The translations under genes and the position numbers were made by a program. From CAIWHR01 sp963816925 (GTDB lineage Bacteria > Pseudomonadota > Gammaproteobacteria > Burkholderiales > Casimicrobiaceae), in contig CAWFMY010000009.1 of the NCBI GenBank assembly GCA_963816925.1, forward strand, positions 62,001 to 126,000: DNA of 64,000 nucleotides, written 5' to 3'. Positions 20,864 to 28,863 of this stretch are shown here, piece by piece (the first letter of the stretch is position 1; the number at the start of each line of letters is the position of its first letter). A model generated the notes under the pieces. The model saw only the letters and a list, made by a program, of their open reading frames with translations. It had not been told where the DNA came from and did not search any database.

Positions 20864-21679
20864 CTACACGAGCCCCAGCACGTCCCGCATGTCGGCGAGA
20901 CCCGTCAGCCCGGCGGACCGGCGCGCCGCGACGAAGTGCGCCGCACGCAGCGCGCCGCCGGCGAAATTCTGGCGCGAGGCCGCCTTGTGCGCGAGCTCGA
21001 TGCGTTCCCCGGCGCCGGCGAAGATGACCGTGTGCTCGCCGACGACATCGCCGCCGCGCAACGCCGCGAATCCGATCGCGCCGGACTTGCGCTCGCCGGT
21101 CACGCCTTCGCGCGCGTAAACCGCGCAATCGGCAAGCGCCCGGTCCGCGCCGCGCGCCGCGGCCTCGCCCAGCGCAATGGCCGTGCCGGACGGCGCATCG
21201 ACCTTGTGCTTGTGGTGCATCTCGACGATCTCGATGTCGTATGCCGGACCCAGCCGTTTCGCCGCCGTTTCGACCAGCGCGAGGAGCACGTTGACGCCGA
21301 CGCTCATGTTCGGCGCGAAGACGATCGGAATCCGCTTCGCGACCGCGGCGATTCGCTCCTGCTGGGTCGCGGAGAGGCCGGTCGTGCCCACGACGGCGCC
21401 GGTTCCGTGAACGGCGCAGGCATCGAGATGGGCGAGCGTACCTTCAGGCCGCGTGAAATCGATGAGCACGTCGGCCGACTGCGCCGCGGCATCCGCGTCC
21501 GCTTCCACCCGCACGCCGGTGGTCCGGCCGAAGCGCTCGCCCGCATCGCGTCCGAGGAGGGGGCTGCCCGGAACGTCGAACGCCGCCGCCAGCACCAATC
21601 CCGCATCGGCCAGCACGGCCTCGATGAGCGCCTGGCCCATGCGGCCGCCCGCGCCGGCGATCGCGATTCGCGTCGCCAC
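20864..21679 (-). CDS. dapB: 4-hydroxy-tetrahydrodipicolinate reductase DapB
   Basis: NAD(P)H-dependent step of the diaminopimelate/lysine pathway. 271 aa: nucleotide loop IAGAGGRMGQALIEA at the N-terminus, VGTTGLSATQ (~100), APNMSVGVNVLL and the catalytic/substrate signature EMHHKHKVDAPSGTA (~160). The length is normal. It is 4 bases behind bamE and 4 ahead of the SDR gene, forming a tight bamE-dapB-SDR unit; bamE-dapB neighbours are common in betaproteobacteria. Confidence 0.97.
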   Translation of the reverse strand: MATRIAIAGAGGRMGQALIEAVLADAGLVLAAAFDVPGSPLLGRDAGERFGRTTGVRVEADADAAAQSADVLIDFTRPEGTLAHLDACAVHGTGAVVGTTGLSATQQERIAAVAKRIPIVFAPNMSVGVNVLLALVETAAKRLGPAYDIEIVEMHHKHKVDAPSGTAIALGEAAARGADRALADCAVYAREGVTGERKSGAIGFAALRGGDVVGEHTVIFAGAGERIELAHKAASRQNFAGGALRAAHFVAARRSAGLTGLADMRDVLGLV

Positions 21680-21682
21680 GCG

Positions 21683-22174
21683 TCACCAGCCGAACGTGTC
21701 TTTGACGCTGTCCCACCAGGAGCGCTCGCCGCCCCATTTCAGCTCGCCCACCGTGCGCGCCGCGGCTTGGCGGTTGAGCTCGGCGGCCGATGCCGGCACT
21801 TCGTCGCCTTCCCACCGCGCGAGCTTGCCGTCGACGAAATAGACCGTGAAATTGCGCTGCTCGATGACGCGCCCCTGGCGAATGAACATGTAGGAATAGT
21901 CCCAGCGGTCGTCGCGGAACAGCGTCACGATGAGCGGCGTGCCGAGGATCAGGCGGACCTGGTCCCGCCCCTGCCCGACTTTGAGCTTCTCCACCATGTC
22001 CTGGGAAAGAAAGTTGCCCTGGTTGATGTCGAGCTTGTAGACGCCGAACGAGCGCAGCGTCGGCGCATAAGTATCGATCGTCGCGCAGCCGGCGACGAGC
22101 ACCGCCGCGACGGCAAGCGTGGCGCGTGCAAGCGGGCGGGCAAGGCGCGGCGACAATGAAAGGGGGAAGTCCAC
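21683..22174 (-). CDS. bamE: Outer membrane assembly lipoprotein BamE (SmpA/OmlA)
   Basis: Lipoprotein of the BAM complex that inserts beta-barrel proteins. The GTG start at 22174 gives 163 aa: LSPRLARPLARATLAVAAVLVAGC is a signal peptide ending in a lipobox (VAG-C). The mature part has YKLDINQGNFLSQDMVEKLK and VGQGRDQVRLILGTPLIVTLF, the SmpA/OmlA fold signature, then DRWDYSYMFIRQG. The reading frame is open upstream, but that part lies in the divergent fur region. A TATAAT (22202-22207) 28 bases upstream supports this start. Confidence 0.95.
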   Translation of the reverse strand: MDFPLSLSPRLARPLARATLAVAAVLVAGCATIDTYAPTLRSFGVYKLDINQGNFLSQDMVEKLKVGQGRDQVRLILGTPLIVTLFRDDRWDYSYMFIRQGRVIEQRNFTVYFVDGKLARWEGDEVPASAAELNRQAAARTVGELKWGGERSWWDSVKDTFGW

Positions 22175-22176
22175 GA

Positions 22177-22206
22177 TTGTGATTCGCTTGGGCGACCGGC
22201 TATTAT
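22177..22206 (+). promoter_or_regulatory. fur promoter, overlapping the bamE -10 box
   Basis: TTGTGA (22177-22182), an 18-base spacer and TATTAT (22201-22206) point toward fur. The same bases read on the other strand contain TATAAT (22202-22207) for bamE. The two divergent promoters therefore share their -10 region and cannot both be occupied at once. Confidence 0.55.
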
Positions 22207-22295
22207 AGCCGTGCGCGTCGCGTCGACGCGCACCGGCCGGCGGGCTGGATCCCAAGCCCCCCGCCCTCACCGCAGCCGCCTCGGAGCGCGCCGTC

Positions 22296-22736
22296 ATGAC
22301 TTCGCCGCACGACCTCAAGAACGCGGGGCTCAAGGCCACCGTCCCCCGCCTCAAGATCATCAACCTGTTCGAGGCGTCGAAGGTCCGGCACCTCACGGCC
22401 GAGGACGTCTACCGGCAGCTGCTGCAAGAGGGCCTCGACATCGGCCTCGCCACGGTCTATCGCGTGCTGACGCAATTCGAGCAGGCCGGGCTTCTCACCC
22501 GCCACCACTTCGAATCCGGCAAGGCCGTCTTCGAGCTCAACGAGGGCCGGCACCACGACCACCTCGTCTGCCTGCAATGCGGGCGCGTGGAGGAGTTCTA
22601 CGATGGGGAGATCGAGAAGCGCCAGGCCAAGATCGCGAGCGACCGCGGCTTCGTGATCAGCGAGCACGCGCTCTATCTCTACGCCGAATGCGTGAAGCCG
22701 CGCTGCCCGTACCGCAAGACCGGCGAGAACAGCTGA
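22296..22736 (+). CDS. fur: Ferric uptake regulator Fur
   Basis: Fe(II)-dependent repressor of iron-uptake genes. 146 aa starting MTSPHDLKNAGLKATVPRLK: an N-terminal winged helix with AEDVYRQLLQEGLDIGLATVYRVL (recognition helix ends ATVYR), the hinge VFELNEGRHHDHLVCLQCGRVEEF with the His-rich metal site and CxxC, and a C-terminal HALYLYAEC plus CPYRKTG. Length and motifs are those of true Fur rather than Zur or PerR. It is divergent from bamE, the usual betaproteobacterial arrangement. Confidence 0.97.
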   Translation: MTSPHDLKNAGLKATVPRLKIINLFEASKVRHLTAEDVYRQLLQEGLDIGLATVYRVLTQFEQAGLLTRHHFESGKAVFELNEGRHHDHLVCLQCGRVEEFYDGEIEKRQAKIASDRGFVISEHALYLYAECVKPRCPYRKTGENS

Positions 22737-23037
22737 AATCGCAGGTCGGCCTCCGCACCGATTTATTGAATCGTTGCGCCGCTAGGGTCGGCCTCATGCG
22801 GCCTCGGCCTCCGCCCTGCCAAATAATGCGGAGATTGCTGCGCCGCTCGGCCGCTCGCAGCCCGACCCGCGATTGCTCGCTCCCCCGTGCCGAATGGAGG
22901 AATGCGCGACCGGCGAGCAGGGGCCCCAAGCAGCGCTTGGGGATGTGAGCAGACGGGAGCGCGTTCGGAGGCCGACAGCGCGGCCCCATGATCTGACACA
23001 GCAGTGCGGAGGCCGAACCGGCGAGCCGCTTGCGCCG
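22737..23037. repeat. Repeat-rich gap between convergent fur and murJ
   Basis: 301 bases without a gene. GGTCGGCCTCCGCACCGA (from 22744) matches the left end of the greA-side repeat. GGGTCGGCCTCATGCG (22788 onward) matches the argG/fnr-side repeat, followed by GCGATTGCTCGCTCCCCCGTGCC. So parts of both repeat types are joined here. I see no terminator with a T-run. Confidence 0.6.
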
Positions 23038-24612
23038 CTATTCATCTCCGGGATCGATGCCCGCGGCGGGATCGACCTCCGCCTCGCGCCGGTCGAAGTC
23101 GGAAAGCCGGAATCCCAGCAGCCACAGCGCGGCGAAATAGGCAACCGCGCCCACGGCGCAGACCCAGGCGAGGCGACCGATCTTCGCCCACAGCGTTGCA
23201 TTGAGCCAGAGGGTCGACGGCCCGACGATCCACAGCAGCACGACCGCGAGCACGAACAGCGCGACCATCTGCTTCGAGACGAACTGGAGCCACCCGGCGC
23301 GCGGAAGGTAGACGCCGCGGCGCCGCAGGAACCAGAACAGCAGCCCGGCGTTGAGGCAGGCGCCGAGCGAAGTCGACAGCGTGAGTCCGGCGTGGCCGAT
23401 GCGATGCATCAGGATCCACGCGAGCGTCTGCGCGAACACGACGGTGACGAACGCGATCTTCACCGGCGTCTTCATGTCGAGGCGCGCAAAGAACCCCGGC
23501 GCCAGGATTTTCACGAGGATGAGGCCGAGCAGCCCGACGCTGTAGCCCAGCAGCGCGTCGCGCGTCTGCAGCACGTCGTTCACGGTGAACTTGCCGTATT
23601 GGTAGAGCGTGGCGATCAGCGGCGTGGCGAGCACCCACAGCGCGACCGCCGCCGGCAGCGCCAACAGGAACGCGAGCCGCAATCCCCAGTCGAGCAGCGA
23701 CGAGTATTCCGCGGGATTCTCGTCGGCGTGATGCTTGGCGAGTGTCGGCAGCAGCACGGTGCCGAGCGCGACGCCGAGGAGCGCGCTCGGAAATTCCATC
23801 AGCCGGTCCGCGTAGGTGATCCACGAGATGCGCCCGTCGCCCAGCGACGCCGCGAGCTGGGTGTTGATCAGCGCGGAGATCTGCGCCGCCGACACGCCGA
23901 TGACGGCGGGGCCCATGGCCAGCAGCACGCGCCGCACGCCCTCGTCGCGCCAGTCGAAACGCGGCCGCGGAAGCATGCCGATGGCGATAAGCGGCCGAAT
24001 CTGCACGGCGAGCTGCGCAACCCCGCCGATCAGCACGCCCCAGGCGAGCGCCGTGATGGGCGGATGGCAATACGGCGCGAGGAACAGCGCGGCGCCGATG
24101 ATCGAAAGGTTGAGCAGCACGGGCGTGAACGCCGGGATGGCGAAGCGTCGGTAGACGTTGAGCACCCCGCCGGCGAGCGACACGAGCGAGACGAACAGGA
24201 TGTACGGGAACACGATCCGGATCATCTGCGCGGTGAGGTCGACCTTGCCCGGCGTGTCCTGGAATCCCGAGGCCAGCAGGTAGACGAGCCAGGGCGCCGC
24301 CAGCACGCCGATGATCGAGATCACGAGCAGCGCGACCGCGAGCAGCGAGCCGACGCGCCCCATGAGCGCCTTCGTTTCGGTGTCGCCTCGCTGGCGCCGG
24401 TATTCGGCGAAGATCGGCACGAACGCCTGCGAAAACGCGCCCTCGGCGAACAGCCGGCGCAGGATGTTCGGAAGGCGAAAGGCCGCCTCGAACGCGTCCA
24501 TCTGCATCCCGGCGCCGAACGCCGCCGCCTTCAGGCTTTCGCGGACGAGTCCCGTGATCCGCGACAGCAGCGTCATGCCGCTGACTGTCGAGAGCGTCCG
24601 CAGGAGCTTCAA
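23038..24612 (-). CDS. murJ: Lipid II flippase MurJ (MviN)
   Basis: Flips the peptidoglycan precursor lipid II across the inner membrane. From TTG 24612 it is 524 aa: KLLRTLSTVSGMTLLSRITGLVRESLKAAAFG with the conserved early Arg residues, DAFEAAFRLPNILRRLFAEGAFSQAFVP (~residues 38-65), then 13-14 hydrophobic helices to the C-terminus. The frame is open to 24792, but the extra 60 residues are low-complexity and overlap the divergent rpsT promoter, so the TTG is preferred; no good ribosome site is visible. It is divergent from rpsT, as in many betaproteobacteria. Confidence 0.95.
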   Translation of the reverse strand: MKLLRTLSTVSGMTLLSRITGLVRESLKAAAFGAGMQMDAFEAAFRLPNILRRLFAEGAFSQAFVPIFAEYRRQRGDTETKALMGRVGSLLAVALLVISIIGVLAAPWLVYLLASGFQDTPGKVDLTAQMIRIVFPYILFVSLVSLAGGVLNVYRRFAIPAFTPVLLNLSIIGAALFLAPYCHPPITALAWGVLIGGVAQLAVQIRPLIAIGMLPRPRFDWRDEGVRRVLLAMGPAVIGVSAAQISALINTQLAASLGDGRISWITYADRLMEFPSALLGVALGTVLLPTLAKHHADENPAEYSSLLDWGLRLAFLLALPAAVALWVLATPLIATLYQYGKFTVNDVLQTRDALLGYSVGLLGLILVKILAPGFFARLDMKTPVKIAFVTVVFAQTLAWILMHRIGHAGLTLSTSLGACLNAGLLFWFLRRRGVYLPRAGWLQFVSKQMVALFVLAVVLLWIVGPSTLWLNATLWAKIGRLAWVCAVGAVAYFAALWLLGFRLSDFDRREAEVDPAAGIDPGDE

Positions 24613-24736
24613 AGCGTCGCGCCCGGGCGTTGCGCCGGCGCGGTGGGGATGGGGGCGTCGATGGGAGGCGGCACAGGGCGTAGGGAAGGGTCGTGGAACG
24701 GTCGGCGGACGTTGGGACAGCCGATGCGGGGCGTTG

Positions 24737-24765
24737 TTGCGCGGATCGCGGTAAGCTGCTATTAT
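24737..24765 (+). promoter_or_regulatory. rpsT promoter
   Basis: TTGCGC (24737-24742), 17-base spacer, TATTAT (24760-24765), about 50 bases before the rpsT ATG. Spacing is optimal and both boxes are close to the sigma-70 consensus. The leader after it is T/C-rich. Confidence 0.7.
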
Positions 24766-24814
24766 GCTTGGTCTTTTTTCTTTCCGCTTCATTCAAGCAC
24801 AGGGATTCCGACTC

Positions 24815-25078
24815 ATGGCCAACAGTGCCCAAGCGCGCAAGCGCGCCCGCCAGGCGGCGGTGACCAACCAACGCAACGCCGGCCTCCGCTCGACGCTGCG
24901 CACCGCCGTCAAGAAGGTCCGCAAGGCGATTGCCGCGGGCGACAAGGCCGCCGCGCAGAAGGAGTATCAGGCGTCGCAGGCGGTGATCGATCGCATTTCG
25001 GACAAGAAGATCGTCCACAAGAACGCCGCGTCGCGGACGAAGTCGCGTCTCGTGCACGCCATCAAGGCGCTCGCGTAA
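24815..25078 (+). CDS. rpsT: 30S ribosomal protein S20
   Basis: Primary 16S rRNA-binding protein of the small subunit. 87 aa starting MANSAQARKRARQAAVTNQR, highly basic and helical, with TAVKKVRKAIAAGDKAAAQ and KIVHKNAASRTKSRLVHAI, all typical of bS20. The frame is open 17 codons further upstream, but MANS is the invariant start. It has its own promoter and a strong terminator, so it is monocistronic. Confidence 0.98.
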   Translation: MANSAQARKRARQAAVTNQRNAGLRSTLRTAVKKVRKAIAAGDKAAAQKEYQASQAVIDRISDKKIVHKNAASRTKSRLVHAIKALA

Positions 25079-25106
25079 GGCTGCGGTTTCAGGTTCGTCG
25101 AAGAGG

Positions 25107-25130
25107 GGCGCCCGATGGGCGCCTTTCTGC
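25107..25130 (+). terminator. Rho-independent terminator after rpsT
   Basis: GGCGCCC-GAT-GGGCGCC (25107-25123) is a perfect 7-bp stem with a 3-base loop, followed by TTTCTGCATTTT. It starts 28 bases after the rpsT stop. Confidence 0.85.
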
Positions 25131-25217
25131 ATTTTGGGGCATGCAAGTCGAAGGGATATCGGTGCCATGCACTTGACCGCAGAATGCCGGGCATGGCGCT
25201 TGCTTTAGAGGTTGTCG

Positions 25218-27407
25218 ATGTCGACCCCCTGCGCACCTGCCTGCAGCAACCCCATCCCGCTCGTGCTCCGGTCCGCCGAATTGCGGCATCCATGGCCTGC
25301 GCCTGGGGCCGCACTGCGCTTCGGCGGGGTCGCAAAAGCAGTGGCGACGTGCGCGTTCGCCGCCCTCCTCGTCGCCTCGGCGCCCGGCATGGCCGCCACC
25401 GAGGGCGAGACCGCGCGGCGCGCGATGGACATCGAGGCCTACCTGCCCGGCCACCCCAAACGCGCGCTGGCCGAGCTTCCTTTGCTCCTTCAGCGCGCCG
25501 ACGCGACGCCGTCACAGCGGCGGCTCCTGCTCGCCCTGCAGGCGCAGGCGCTCGTCCAGGCGGGCCGAATTGCCGAAGCGCAAGCCTTTTCGGACCGCCT
25601 CGAGACCGACGCCCGCACCAATTCCGATCCGCTGGGCCTCGCGACCGCGCTGCTCCTGCGTAGCGCGGTCCAGTCTTCGATCGGCGACGCGGGAACCGCG
25701 AACGCATTCGCGCGGCAAGCCAGCGCCTTGCTGCAGGGCACGGACGAGACCTTCCTTGCGCACTGGGCCCTGATGGCCATCGGACAAACGGCGCGCGAGC
25801 GTGGCCGTCGGGACGAAGCGATGGGAAGCCTGCACGAAGCCCTCGCGCTTGCCGAGCGCATCGATAATCCGTACCGGCGCTCGAGCGCGCTCTATCAGTT
25901 GTCGGTGCTGCATCGCGACCTGAAGCAAGGGGATCGGGCGCTGGACGCGGCGCTTGACGCGTGGAAGTTCGCAGAGGCGTCCGGCAGCGCCTACGCGATG
26001 GTGAACGCGCGGATGGCGGAATCGGCGGCCCTCGAGCTCCTGGAACGCCCCGAGCGTGAGCTGGCGGCAATGCAGGAAGCGCTTGCGATCGCGCAGAAGT
26101 CGCAGTCGAAGATCGCGGAATCGCGCGCGCTCGTCAACCTCTCCGACATCATGCTCCGCCGGCACCGCTACCGCGAGGCCCATGACCTCGCGCGGAAGTC
26201 GCTCGACCTCGCGGTCGCGCTCGACGACACGGGACTGGCGTCGACCTCGAAGGCCAACATGGGATTCGCGCTCTTCGGCCTCGGGCGCGTGCCCGAGGGC
26301 AAGCGCCTGACCGACGAAGCGCTCGCGGGCTACGAGCGAACCGGCGCGACGTCCGAAATCGCGGGCCTGCTCGGCGAATACGGCCAGTATCTCGAGCGCG
26401 CCGGCGACCACAAGGCGGCGCTTGCCCTCTTCCATCGCGAGCGCAAGCTCAACGATGAGATCGCGCTCGCGGCCCACGAGCGAACCGTGCTCGAACTGCA
26501 GGAGAAATACGAGTCCGACAAGCGCCGGCGCGAAATCGAGCTCCTGAACCGCGAGAACGACGTCAAGACCGCGGAGCTTCGCGCGGGCGTGCTGCAGCAG
26601 CGGGGCTGGTGGCTGCTCGCCGGTCTGTTCGGGATTTCGTTCGTCGTCGTCGCCGTCCTCTACCGGAAGCTGCGGACGACCAACCGTCTGCTCGGAGAGA
26701 AGAACCGCGAGCTGTCATTCCAGAGCAGCCGCGATCCGCTGACCGCGCTCTACAACCGCCGCTATTTTCAGGACTTCATCGGCGCCACCAGCGAGCGCGC
26801 CGCGGCCGACGAGCGCCGCCGCGCCGACGGCAAGACGATCGAGGCGCTGCTGCTGATCGACCTCGACCACTTCAAGGAAATCAACGACCAGTTCGGGCAC
26901 GCCGCGGGCGATGCCGTCCTGGTGGACGTTGCGCAGCGGCTGCGCGAGACGCTGCGCGAGGACGACATGATCGTGCGCTGGGGCGGCGAGGAATTCCTGG
27001 TCTTCGTCGCCGCCACGCAACCCGGAAAGCTCGACGAGATCGCGCTGCGCATCATGCAGGCCATCGCGGCGGAACCGTTCCTCTACCACGGCACCGCGAT
27101 TTCGATTACGGCGTCCATCGGCTTCGTGCCGATGCCGTTGCCGCCGCGCACGGATCCGCTGCCGTGGGAGCGCGCGATCGGCATTGCCGACATGGCGCTC
27201 TACCTCGCCAAGGTCCACGGGCGCAATCGTGCCTATGGCGTGCGCGAGCTCGTCAACGGCGACGACGAGACCCTTGCCGCCGTCGAGCGCGACCTGCAGG
27301 CGGCGTGGCGCAGCAGGCTCGTCGAAATCACCATGCTATCCGGCACGGCGCTCGCCGAGCCGATGCCGCCGCCCATCCCTGCGCTCGTGGCCGGCGCAGG
27401 GTACTGA
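25218..27407 (+). CDS. Diguanylate cyclase with N-terminal TPR-like sensor
   Basis: Predicted to make c-di-GMP from two GTP. From ATG 25218 (a TTG lies 6 bases before) the protein is about 729 aa. A hydrophobic stretch ATCAFAALLVASAPGMAA near residue 45 looks like a signal peptide. Residues ~65-430 are alpha-helical repeats of TPR type (ALAELPLLLQRADATPSQ, AMGSLHEALALAERIDNP, GDHKAALALFHRERKLND), probably periplasmic. A coiled coil and one membrane helix (WWLLAGLFGISFVVVAVLY, ~460-480) follow, then a GGDEF domain with RDPLTALYNRRYF and RWGGEEFLVF, so the active loop GGEEF is intact. No EAL domain. The ligand is unknown. Confidence 0.88.
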   Translation: MSTPCAPACSNPIPLVLRSAELRHPWPAPGAALRFGGVAKAVATCAFAALLVASAPGMAATEGETARRAMDIEAYLPGHPKRALAELPLLLQRADATPSQRRLLLALQAQALVQAGRIAEAQAFSDRLETDARTNSDPLGLATALLLRSAVQSSIGDAGTANAFARQASALLQGTDETFLAHWALMAIGQTARERGRRDEAMGSLHEALALAERIDNPYRRSSALYQLSVLHRDLKQGDRALDAALDAWKFAEASGSAYAMVNARMAESAALELLERPERELAAMQEALAIAQKSQSKIAESRALVNLSDIMLRRHRYREAHDLARKSLDLAVALDDTGLASTSKANMGFALFGLGRVPEGKRLTDEALAGYERTGATSEIAGLLGEYGQYLERAGDHKAALALFHRERKLNDEIALAAHERTVLELQEKYESDKRRREIELLNRENDVKTAELRAGVLQQRGWWLLAGLFGISFVVVAVLYRKLRTTNRLLGEKNRELSFQSSRDPLTALYNRRYFQDFIGATSERAAADERRRADGKTIEALLLIDLDHFKEINDQFGHAAGDAVLVDVAQRLRETLREDDMIVRWGGEEFLVFVAATQPGKLDEIALRIMQAIAAEPFLYHGTAISITASIGFVPMPLPPRTDPLPWERAIGIADMALYLAKVHGRNRAYGVRELVNGDDETLAAVERDLQAAWRSRLVEITMLSGTALAEPMPPPIPALVAGAGY

Positions 27408-27461
27408 TCGCGGCCGGATCGAATTTCGCGTTGCCGGCGCACTTCGGCGCCCGGCCCCGTC

Positions 27462-28697
27462 TCAGGCGATCGCGCCAGCCGGTTCGCGCCGGGTCGAAGC
27501 GATCGCGCCTGCCGGGTCACGTCCGGTGAGAAGGTAGCCGACGAGATCGCGCACCGGGCGAATTTCGCTGCCGAACGGCAGCGATGCTCCGCCGCGGAAG
27601 AAGAGACCCTTGGCGACGTCGCCCTTGAGCGCCGCGGCGAGCTGCGAGTCGATGCAGAACTGGCCGATCTTCGCGTTGCCGTCGCGCAGCCCGCATTGGA
27701 CGAGGCAGTCCCATTTCAGCGAGCAGCGCGACTTCTTCCGCGCGGCCGCGGTGAGCTTCGGCAGGTACTTGAGATAGTTCTCCAGCCACGGCGTGCGCAC
27801 GGCGCGCGCCGGCAGCCCGGCCACGCTCATGAACTCGACGATGTCCTCGGGCTTCGCCCCCGCGAGGACCCGCTTGAACGCGATGGGGGCGTCCCCTTCC
27901 TCGGTGACGGCAAACGCGGTGCCGAGCTGCACCGCCGCGGCACCCAAGGCGAGGAGTTCCCGGATGCGAGCGTGCGAGTTGATGCCGCCGGCCGGAATCA
28001 GCGGAATCGCGTCGGCCGCGATGCCCTCGGCGCGGAAATACGCATGCACGTCCGGCAGCACCCGCTCGAAATCGAACCGCGGATCGGCGAGGTCGTCGAT
28101 CTTCGCCGCGCCGAGGTGGCCGCCGGCGTAACGCGGATGCTCGATCACGATGGCATCGGGAACGCGCCCCTTGCGCGCCCATTTCTTGATGACGAGCTGG
28201 ATGCCGCGCGCGTCGGACAGGAGCGGAATGAGCGCGACGTCCGGAAAATCGGCGGCCAGGTCCGGGAGATCGAGCGGCAGGCCCGCGCCCATGACAATCG
28301 CGTCGGCCCCGCTCGCGCAGGCCTGGCGCACGCTGGACGCGTAGTCGCTGACGGCCCGCATGATGTTCACCGCGACGATCCCGCGGCCGCCCGCGAGCAC
28401 CTTGGCGGCGCGAATTTCGCGGTCGAGCGCGGTCATGTTGGCGACGGTGACCGTGGCCTTGTCGGTGTTGGCGCTCTGCGCCATCAGGTCCGGATGATGG
28501 CGGCGAAGGTCGATGCTCGCGATCGTGCCGACGGCACCGAGGCCGGCGACGGCGCCGGCGAGGCGATGCGCCGAAATGCCCACGCCCATGCCGCCCTGCA
28601 CGATCGGCAACGCGCGCCGGCCGCGAATCACGAGCGGCGCGAAGTCATGCTCCCACTCGCGCGAGGCGGTCGCGGGGAGTTCGGCAATGTCGGTCAT
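27462..28697 (-). CDS. Nitronate monooxygenase / 2-nitropropane dioxygenase-like flavoprotein
   Basis: FMN TIM-barrel enzyme, 411 aa from ATG 28697 (MTDIAELPATASREWEHDF). Marks: PIVQGGMGVGISAHRLAGAV near the N-terminus, GIVAVNIMRAVSDYASSV, DAIVMGAGLPLDLPDLA, IEHPRYAGGHLGA, IPLIPAGGINSHARIRELLALGAAAVQLGTAF. The family includes nitronate monooxygenases and many uncharacterised oxidoreductases, so the substrate is uncertain. The C-terminus has Cys residues (CSLKWDCLVQC) and ends with a near-perfect 11-residue duplication (PAGAIASTRRE, then PAGAIA before the stop) encoded by two 33-bp repeats containing GCGATCGC. Confidence 0.8.
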   Translation of the reverse strand: MTDIAELPATASREWEHDFAPLVIRGRRALPIVQGGMGVGISAHRLAGAVAGLGAVGTIASIDLRRHHPDLMAQSANTDKATVTVANMTALDREIRAAKVLAGGRGIVAVNIMRAVSDYASSVRQACASGADAIVMGAGLPLDLPDLAADFPDVALIPLLSDARGIQLVIKKWARKGRVPDAIVIEHPRYAGGHLGAAKIDDLADPRFDFERVLPDVHAYFRAEGIAADAIPLIPAGGINSHARIRELLALGAAAVQLGTAFAVTEEGDAPIAFKRVLAGAKPEDIVEFMSVAGLPARAVRTPWLENYLKYLPKLTAAARKKSRCSLKWDCLVQCGLRDGNAKIGQFCIDSQLAAALKGDVAKGLFFRGGASLPFGSEIRPVRDLVGYLLTGRDPAGAIASTRREPAGAIA

Positions 28698-28758
28698 CGG
28701 AGCGGTGCTTGTGAATGCGGCACGATGCCGAAGACTAGCTGGGACCGGCGCGGCGGTC

Positions 28759-28774
28759 CTTGACACCGGTCAAG
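28759..28774. promoter_or_regulatory. Palindrome upstream of argF (possible operator)
   Basis: CTTGAC-ACCG-GTCAAG, a perfect 16-base palindrome in the gap between the divergent nitronate monooxygenase-like gene and argF. A TAATAT 27 bases further toward argF is a candidate -10. It does not resemble an ArgR box, so the regulator, if any, is unknown. Confidence 0.4.
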
Positions 28775-28863
28775 CCTGCCGCCGGTCGCGGCCGGCATGC
28801 TAATATGTTGATTCGACAGGATTCCGCGCCGGATTTCACGCCCGATGCCGGCGACCCGCTGCC

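Noticed and set aside
25079..25217. c-di-GMP riboswitch before the TPR-GGDEF gene
   Set aside because: The region is fully explained by the rpsT terminator, and no GEMM-like core was recognisable.
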